From assembly GCF_932294415.1 (NCBI RefSeq), contig NC_065542.1, positions 54,060,406 through 54,124,405 of the forward strand: a stretch of 64,000 nt of DNA, read 5' to 3'. The notes below the pieces were generated by a model. That model did no database searches and was not told the origin of the DNA. It worked only from the letters and a program-made list of their open reading frames with translations. Both the position numbers and the translations under genes were made by a program. The stretch comes from Quercus robur. Taxonomy: Eukaryota > Streptophyta > Magnoliopsida > Fagales > Fagaceae. Positions 57,085 to 64,000 of the stretch are shown here, in pieces; positions within the stretch are counted from its first letter, which is position 1, and each line of letters opens with the position of its first letter.

Positions 57085-57250
57085 TATTTTTTTTGAAAAC
57101 GGAAAATTCATTCATTCGTTAAGATGTAAAGAATCTTGATACAAAGCAGTTACAGAAAGTGATAGTGAGTCCTCTAACCAATACATTTCATCAAAGATAT
57201 TCCTAGTATATTGAGCCAACGAATGTGCTACCATATTTTCCCCCCTTCTA
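57085..57250 (-). mobile_element. LINE 3' fragment interrupted by a PIF/Harbinger element
   Basis: On the minus strand the frame reads RRGENMVAHSLAQYTRNIFDEMYWLED and stops at 57112-57114. This is the C-terminal end of a LINE RNase H domain (compare HVRRNGNRVADKLAKLA in the full LINE). A T run at 57085-57094 is the poly-A tail. The domain is cut at 57250 exactly where the PIF/Harbinger end begins. The 5' part of the LINE should lie to the right of the window. Confidence 0.75.
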
Positions 57251-57251
57251 A

Positions 57252-57312
57252 GAGCACCCACAGTAGATGTGGGATATGTGCCAAATGCTAAATATTTGGC
57301 ACATATCCCACA
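57252..57312. repeat. PIF/Harbinger left end with perfect hairpin
   Basis: Starting 16 bp inside the end, TGTGGGATATGTGCCAAAT (57268-57286) is matched perfectly by ATTTGGCACATATCCCACA (57294-57312) around a 7-base loop, GCTAAAT. Confidence 0.85.
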
Positions 57313-57635
57313 CCAAACCCATTTTATGCCCAATTATCAGATGTTGTATATGTTAAATTTTTTACAACGTGCTACAGTAAAATCACAAATATACAATCGT
57401 ACGGACTGGCTGTGGTATATTGGTTTATTATTTTTTATTGCTCCTTCAACCCTCATTTCTCTTTCATTCCTCATTTCTCTTTCATTTCTCCTTCAGCTCA
57501 CCGCCTCCATCTCCATCTCCACTCTCCCATTCTTTTTCTTCTTCCCTCTTCCCCGTTGCTCCATCTCCTTCAGCTCACCATCAGTTTCGTTTCTACCATC
57601 ACTGATCTAATAACCACATAAATCCGGTTTTTTTT

Positions 57636-58270
57636 CCCCTTTTGGTTCGCTCTGTCCTCTGTTCTACCGGCGTCGGTCTGGTTCTGAGTCTCCGTTTTGG
57701 TTGTGATTGCTCGCAAATCTGAAAGGGATGTTTGTGCTTCCGCCGAAGATTCCAGCAGCACATTGATCTCGAAGGAACTTTCAGTCCAGTTGGAGCTTGA
57801 TGAAAAACGACTCAAAAGCGAAACGGAGCCAAAACGAAGGTTGATTCCAACGGAGCCAAAACAGAGCTGGTTGTGGGTCTGATTTTATTTTCCGATTGTG
57901 ATCGGCGTGGGCGTAGGCGTTTGGGTTGTGAGTCTGGTTTATTTTTCCCCTTTTGGTTCGCTCTGTCCTCTGTTCTACCGGCGTCGGTCTGTTTCTGAGT
58001 CTCCGTTTTGGTTGTGATTGCTCGCAAATCTGAAAGGGATGTTTGTGCTTCCGCCGAAGATTCCAGCAGCACATTGATCTCGAAGGAGCTTTCAGTCCAG
58101 TTGGAGCTTGATGAAAAACGACTCAAAAGCGAAACAGAGCCAAAACGAAGGTTGATTCCAACGGAGCCAAAACAGAGCTGGTTGTGGGTCTGATTTTATT
58201 TTCCGATTGTGATCGGCGTGGGCGTAGGCGTTTGGGTTGTGGGTCTGGTTTATTTTTCCCCTTTTGGTTC
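57636..58270 (+). repeat. 311-bp tandem duplication in the PIF/Harbinger leader
   Basis: CCCCTTTTGGTTCGCT occurs at 57636, 57947 and 58258, an exact 311-bp period. Two almost identical full units are followed by the start of a third. It is in the GC-richer leader upstream of ORF1. Open frames inside it are copies of one another and are not supported as genes. Confidence 0.92.
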
Positions 58271-59285
58271 GCTTCCTCTCTGTTCTATCGGCGTCATCTG
58301 GTTGTTTTTGTCTCCGTTTTGGTTGCGATTTCTGATTGTGGGTCTGCTCTTTGAATCAATTCTTGGCGCAAGAACTTTGTGAGTGGACTTCCGGTTTCGT
58401 GAAAGAGGCCCTGGTGAAATCTGTGCACGAGAAACACGACAGGATTAGCTCACCATACAGGTATTTCATCCGTCTTCTCTGTGATTCTCTCGGTATTTCA
58501 ATGTCTAGTTTTGATTCTCTCTATATTCTGTTCATATGTGCTGTTTGGTGTGTTATGAATTTGTTCTGCCTAAAGTTTAGTAATGATATATGAAATTGTT
58601 TATATGAATTTGTTTGCTATATGAAATTCCTAATCCCCAGTATCATCAATTTCACCATCATTTTTGTTGTTGTTGAGGCTTTGCCTGTTTGATTTACCTT
58701 GTCTAAAATTTTAGCAACTTAGCATGTGTTAAAACACAGCAAAAATGAAGTAATTTACCATATAATCCCTAAAACCATGAAAATATGAAGGATGTACAGA
58801 AATGAATTCTTTAGGCATGCAAAGAACAAAATCAAATTACAAGCTTAATGGCCTTTTTTTTTTTTCAATATAAATGATGATATATATGTTAAATTATTTG
58901 TAAAGTAATATTGTTTTAAACTTAATTTGCAAAATAGTCTTTTTCTTCAAACTCATCTTTTGGAGAGGTGAGTTCTACTTCTTTTATGTTGACATGGCTA
59001 ATGTGATGCAGAACTTGTCTTTCCTTAATACAAGTTTCCTTTAAAACAGTGAAACTGGTCTTTCTTAAAGATGAGTATGCTTGGACTCGCATGCAAAAAC
59101 TATTCTCCTTCACAAAAAGTCTATTTTGCAATTACTTTCTTAACTGTTCTAGTTCCAATTACTTTCTTGACAATGACATAGGAATGGATGGTTGAGCTGA
59201 CATGATACATTGACAAAGTTTAGTAATGATATATTTTGTTGTAATTAACAAACCATAACAAGCAGTCTCCGTATCTATTTAGAGC

Positions 59286-60293
59286 ATGGACTCAAGGAAT
59301 TATTCATCATTCATTGATCTCGTACGGGGGAATATTAGTCTTGAGGATGAAATTTTCGATGTATCTGAAAGTAGTCCCCTGTTAGTCGAAGATTCTCCAG
59401 TGAATGATGAAGTTGCCACTTCTAAGAAAAAACAAGCACGTGGTGTCAACTTCAGTGTTGAGGAAGATAAGCTGCTTGTAGCAGCATGGCTCAATACCAG
59501 TGTTGATCCTGTGTATGGTAATGAGCAACATAAAACAACATTTTATGGTAAAGTTGCCAAATACTTTATGGACCAAAAGACTGATTCTACACGTAGTGTT
59601 GCATCCCTAACAACCCGATGGGGAACAATTAATAGGGAAACAGTTAAATTTGTTGGGTCCTTAGCTAAAATTGAAGCAAAGAATGAAAGTGGAACCACGG
59701 CTCATGACAAGGTATAAATTTTGCAATGGTCTTTAATTTTTTTAGGTTTACAACACAAATGAATTGTTTGAAGAAACTAATTATATTATATTTATTTAAT
59801 TTTTTTTTAGATTGAGAAAGCAAAGGAATTGTTTAAAGAAATTCACGGTTCCGTTTTTCAATTTGAACATTGTTGGCTAATCTTGAAGGATTATCCAAAG
59901 TGGGCATCTACTATGCCTAGGGGAGATTCAAGAAAAGAAATGCCTCAAACTCCAGATTTAATAGATCAAGGAGTGGGGGTTGAAGGCATTATGGATTTTG
60001 AGAGGCCAATAGGTAGAAAAGCTGAAAAGGCTAATCGAAAAAGAAAAGATGATGGGAAAGATATTGCAACGCAATATTTGAAAAAGAAAATGAAAGTTCT
60101 TGAAGAAGGTTGTGTAGCCGAAAAAGAGAGAATACGTATCAAAGCGGAAAAGGTTCGCTTGCAAGAGTTGAAAGAGAATGAAAGAATTATGATGCTAGAC
60201 ACAAGTGGCATGAATGAAGACCAAAAAGCTTTTTATGATGGACTCAAAAAGGAAATCCTTGCAAAACAAAGATCAAGTCATTCGTTGGGTTGA
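59286..60293 (+). CDS. PIF/Harbinger ORF1, Myb/SANT-like DNA-binding protein
   Basis: Accessory protein that in this superfamily works with the transposase, in DNA binding and nuclear import. Exon 1 is 59286-59711; the intron is 59712-59810 (GT-AG, 99 bp, T-rich acceptor); exon 2 is 59811-60293. The product is 302 aa. The N-terminal part has a trihelix/Myb-like domain at about residues 55-125 (NFSVEEDKLLVAAWL, YGNEQHKTTFYGKVAKYF, SLTTRWGTINRE). The splice restores AHDK-IEKAKELF. The C-terminal part resembles the NAM-associated domain: RPIGRKAEKANRKRK, then a charged coiled coil and MNEDQKAFYDGLKKEI. No stop or frameshift. Start is the ATG in GAGCATGGACTC. Confidence 0.85.
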
Positions 60294-62476
60294 TGATGTT
60301 GGTGATATCTTGTTCCAACCTTATTTTGGTAGTAACTAATTCTAGGTCTAGGCCGTGATATGTATTTTGTGGCATTTTTTGGTTGTAGCTAACTTTAGGC
60401 CTTGATATGTATTTTGTGATCTTACCAAAAGGTCTTGACTCTTTTATTATGTAATTTTGTTGTAAATTCTAGTAGGCCACTGTCATGTAAGCAATCTTGA
60501 CATTTTAGCTTATATAAAATGTTATGTATTTTCCATTTTGTTATGGTTTGAGTATTTGCCATGGAATTTCTGCTATTGACTTATTATTATTAGTTTATGG
60601 TTTTTTGATTGTCAATTGGTAAGTTGCAAAAGGTCGTAAGGCATCTAAAATGATGTTTGGTGTGAGCAAATGCTATATATTAAAAAGTTATACAGTCAAC
60701 TTCGAACCATATATGTGGTATATAGAAGGTTTGAATAATGGAGACAAAAATTTATAATAGGTTGAGAATTGAAAGAAGATTACTCACCGAAACAGATGGT
60801 AGAGTATTTTTTTTTTTGCTTTCTGTTTCCCTTGATGGTAGAGTATTTAACTCAAGGCTCAGAGCCTTAGATAATCATCATGTTGATTATATATTATTAT
60901 GATGAAAGCAAAGCGGTTGGTATTAACCTTTGGCACAATGTAACTTGTTAAAAGAATATGAGATTGATTCAGTTTTATTTATTTATTTTTAACTTCTAAA
61001 AACTAAGCAGTGGTAAATCTCCCTTTTTCCCCTAATTAGATTTTCAGATTTTCACCTGAAAATCTGAAAGAAAACCTAAAAAAGAAAAGAAAAAAAAAAA
61101 GTAACCACTCGATTCAACACAACCTGTTCATGGTTCATGGTTCTATTTGAGAACACAAAAAGAAGGAAAAATAAAATTAGAAGTATGATAATGTTTTACC
61201 AAAAAAAACGTTTGTGTTTCATATTGTTAAACAAAACTAATAAAAGAATGGATGTTACTGTCAGCATGCCTTTTAGAGTTTTCCAGAAGAACACCAAATT
61301 GGACCCCATCCCATGTGGAATTGAAAATACTTTCTACCTAGTTGCTTGATAAAGAAAGAATAAAGAATTAGGTTTGAACTACAGCCCACGTGACAGACTA
61401 GTCCTTAATTTTTTTTTTTTTTTTTTAAATTATAAATAAGTTTGACCATTTTATTTTCTTCTCTTGTTGAAGTGGTGCTACATCAGTTTTTGTATCAAAG
61501 CTTGTTCTTATACATAATTCTATCTAGATTTGTTGTTCTTTGTGTGATAATGTCTAGACTTGATGTTTGTTTATTTATGATTGGAGCTCTGGAGAGCTGC
61601 CTCTTATTAATATTACCTCTCTAGTGATATTTTGGATTGTATGTTAGAGCAGAAATATGTACATTTTGAAAATAAATTATGTTAGTTTGAGGGATTGGAG
61701 AGTGTGTTTCTCGTAGTTGTTCTAATGGCCATTGATTTTGAATCATATCCCTAGAACAACTTTGAAAACTAGGATTCAATGTCTAGGGAGGTTAGGAGTG
61801 AGTGAAACTGATGTGCTGTGATAGACATACCAGGTTCAAGCTTTCATATTGAGATTAGATTTGGCTACCAGATTTGACCTATTGTGTTGTGCATGTTTTT
61901 TTTTTTTTTTTTTTTAATATTTTTATTATTAAAAGGATTTGGGACGTTGTTTTGGACATGTGCTTGATGAAAAGGGAAGTTGGTGACCTGTGTTATGAGT
62001 AGTTTTTTGCAACATGTTGCTAATGTTAGATAACCTCTCATAGCATTGTGGATTTATATATGTAGAATTCACATATACTATAAGAGAGAAATTTCATGAG
62101 CTAATGTTAGATAACCTCTCTTTCTGAACTCCCCACTAGTTGAGCTACTATAGGTCTCTACAAAACAATAGTCAAAAGATAAAATGAATCAAATCTATAT
62201 GGGGGCTAGTTTTTTTTGCAACATGTAGATTTTTTTTTTTTTTTTGGGTTCTTTTTGGTGTATTCTCCTTGAACACAAAATTGTTTTCTTTCCTTTTCTT
62301 GATAGTCAAAAGTAAGCAATATAGAGCATTGTGAAAGTGTGCAACTAAGCTGATAAAATGTAATGCTTACACATTCCCCTAATTTTTAATACTGACTTGT
62401 TTTGTTTACATTCCTACAAAATATATGGCATCTATATTGATAATTGCTTTCTAATGTTTTCTTATAGTTTATCTCC

Positions 62477-63721
62477 ATGGGTCGTTCTTTTTTTCGTAAA
62501 TTGCTTGATGATGACTCAGATGAAGATGAGATAATTATAAAACTTCTCACGGGTTCGACACCACAACGTAAGCATCGTCGGTATATCGAACGTAATCATT
62601 TGGCAGGCCATAGAAGGCTTTATGATGACTACTTTGCCGAAGAACCTGTATATCCTCCCAACTTATTTCGAAGGAGATTTCGAATGAGACGTTCTCTTTT
62701 TCTCCGAATCTTATCTAGGGTAGAAGCTTATGAACCTTACTTTACCCAAAAAAGAAATGCTGCCAAAAAGCTTGGTCTATCTCCCCTTCAAAAGATGACC
62801 GCTGCACTTAGGATGCTTGCTTATGGAGTAGCGGCTGATTTTATGGATGAATATGTGAGAATAGCAGAAACCACTGCAATAACTAGTTTGAAAAAATTTG
62901 TTGCAGCAGTGGTTGCTATTTTTTCAGAGGAATACTTGAGGTCACCAAACAATGAAGACATCGCTAGATTGTTAGCCCATGGCCAAAACCGTGGATTTCC
63001 AGGCATGTTGGGAAGTATTGATTGCATGCATTGGAAATGGAAAAATTGTCCAACTGCATGGAAAGGGATGTATTGTGGTCATATTCGTGAGCCAAGTATT
63101 ATTTTGGAAGCAGTGGCTTCATATGATCTTTGGATATGGCACTCATTTTTTGGGTTACCTGGATCAAACAATGATATTAACGTGTTGGAGCGGTCTCATG
63201 TATTTTCTGAACTTGCACAAGGACGTGCTCCTGCAGTTAATTACTCAATTAATGGTGAGGATTACACAATGGGATATTATCTTGCCGATGGCATATATCC
63301 ACAATGGTCAACATTTGTGAAGACAATCCCAAGGCCACTATTAGCAAAAAGAAAATTATTTGCAAAAGCTCAGGAGGCATATAGGAAGGATGTAGAGCGT
63401 GCATTTGGAGTGCTTCAAGCACGATTTGCTATTGTACGTGGACCTGCACGGTTTTTCTATCATGAAACACTACATGACATTATGAAAGCGTGCATAATTC
63501 TTCATAACATGATTATTGAAGATGAGCGAGATGAAGCTGAAGCAGTGGACTTAGATTATGAACAAATTGATGAGATTTCATGTACACCAATGTCACGTGA
63601 GCCAACAAATGAATTTACGGAATTCATTCAAGTTCATCAATGCATTAGGGATCGAGAAGCTCATTCTCAACTCCAAATGAATCTCGTTGAGCATTTATGG
63701 CAATTACAAGGAGAGTCATGA
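62477..63721 (+). CDS. PIF/Harbinger transposase (DDE_Tnp_4)
   Basis: Cuts and rejoins element ends. 414 aa, a normal length for the family. An N-terminal helical region (FRRRFRMRRSLFLRILSRVE, LSPLQKMTAALRMLAYG) is followed by the DDE nuclease. The probable catalytic residues are Asp in GMLGSIDCMHW (about residue 180), Asp in GLPGSNNDINVLERS (about 236), and Glu in DVERAFGVLQARF (about 306). LHNMIIEDER near the end is typical of HARBI1-like proteins. There is one open exon, ATG in CTCCATGGG; a CTTATAG just upstream could be a splice acceptor for a leader exon. All key residues are present. Confidence 0.92.
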   Translation: MGRSFFRKLLDDDSDEDEIIIKLLTGSTPQRKHRRYIERNHLAGHRRLYDDYFAEEPVYPPNLFRRRFRMRRSLFLRILSRVEAYEPYFTQKRNAAKKLGLSPLQKMTAALRMLAYGVAADFMDEYVRIAETTAITSLKKFVAAVVAIFSEEYLRSPNNEDIARLLAHGQNRGFPGMLGSIDCMHWKWKNCPTAWKGMYCGHIREPSIILEAVASYDLWIWHSFFGLPGSNNDINVLERSHVFSELAQGRAPAVNYSINGEDYTMGYYLADGIYPQWSTFVKTIPRPLLAKRKLFAKAQEAYRKDVERAFGVLQARFAIVRGPARFFYHETLHDIMKACIILHNMIIEDERDEAEAVDLDYEQIDEISCTPMSREPTNEFTEFIQVHQCIRDREAHSQLQMNLVEHLWQLQGES

Positions 63722-64000
63722 AAACTTTTGGTTTTGTTTATTTGTAATATTTTCTTTATGGAGTTGCCATTAAAACTTTTGATTTGGTTTATTTGTTTCA
63801 TTTTGTTTTTATGAAGCTACCATTAAAACTCATTGGCTATGTTGTTTTGTTATGTTAAGTTTAGTATTAGCCAATTGTTTTGTTGTATTAAATTTAAGTA
63901 CTATTTGTCATCAAGTATGTGACAAGCTCAATTATGTTTAATTCAATGGGTTTTGTGTGAGTTAATGTTATTGGATATGAGTTATTTGTGTAAGTTATTT
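63722..64000. other. PIF/Harbinger 3' noncoding region
   Basis: AT-rich, with imperfect repeats around GCCATTAAAACT and GTTTATTTGTTTC. The window ends before the right terminal repeat. Confidence 0.6.

Larger units (their letters stand above)
57252..64000 (+). mobile_element. PIF/Harbinger transposon, right end outside window
   Basis: The left end starts GAGCACCCACAGTAG after a TAA (57249-57251). It carries both genes of a plant PIF/Harbinger element in the same orientation, each without stops: a Myb/SANT-like ORF1 (59286-60293, two exons) and a DDE transposase (62477-63721). Long AT-rich noncoding stretches separate them (58600-59280 and 60300-62470), with nothing else recognised in either. 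The element could be autonomous. The right terminal repeat is not in the window. Confidence 0.8.

Noticed and set aside
57697..58193. Two identical 61-codon frames in the PIF/Harbinger leader
   Set aside because: They are copies created by the 311-bp duplication, with opposite-strand frames equally open. No family recognised. More likely leader sequence.
1..64000. tRNA and rRNA genes
   Set aside because: No cloverleaf-like or conserved rRNA segments were recognised by eye. A tRNAscan or Rfam search would be decisive.

Overview
The window looks like nuclear DNA from a eudicot, probably a woody perennial with many retrotransposons. The base composition is AT-rich, with long TA microsatellites. 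The gene class is a Xa21/EFR-type LRR receptor kinase with an intron. The transposons are plant-specific LINE, PIF/Harbinger, CACTA-like, Copia-like and Tat/Gypsy-like elements. No bacterial or organellar features are seen. Species cannot be fixed from the sequence.

Layout. (1) 1-6433: a 5'-truncated LINE 3' end (417-1217), AT-rich sequence with a four-copy 75-bp repeat, a possible Copia-like solo LTR, a Tourist-like MITE (3574-4114) and a decayed copy of the receptor-kinase flank. (2) 6434-10282: LTR retrotransposon A, minus strand, no gag-pol. (3) 10502-25140: first copy of a large segmental duplication carrying a dead LRR receptor kinase (21113-24523); a full-length LINE (13999-19867) has landed in it. 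(4) 25441-26567: a CACTA-like insertion. (5) 27637-38865: second copy of the duplication, carrying the one apparently functional host gene, an LRR receptor kinase of about 1046 aa (34793-38237, minus), and hit by LTR element B (29339-32015). (6) 39071-45283: LTR element C with an antisense Transposase_28-like gene and an 80-bp tandem array. (7) 45284-51305: more decayed copies of the receptor-kinase flanking unit, with solo LTR D (47872-48547). (8) 51306-56649: LTR element E, whose interior is duplicated. (9) 57085-64000: a LINE 3' fragment interrupted by a PIF/Harbinger transposon with intact ORF1 and transposase. The transposon runs off the window.

How it fits together. This is a tandemly duplicated LRR-RLK locus being diluted by transposons. 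Each duplicate serves as the empty-site control for insertions in the other, so target-site duplications can be read exactly for the LINE, element B and solo LTR D. Elements A, B, C, D and E form one related group of LTR elements lacking recognisable gag-pol. All have a TGTGGGG-type start (or variant), 5-bp TSDs, and a G-box plus TATA promoter in the LTR. Where retained they have a TGGCGCC primer-binding site and a GAGGGGCTA purine tract. A, B, D and E also carry a conserved palindrome about 120 bp inside the LTR.

The least explained signal is inside these elements. On the strand opposite to their own transcription lies a recurring gene-like unit with a TATA box, a small ORF and a polyadenylation signal. 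It is represented by a 58-codon ORF in B and E (with a variant in A) and by a longer intron-containing ORF in C. A CCGAGGAC core recurs both in the LTR palindrome and in every repeat of three separately expanded leader arrays.
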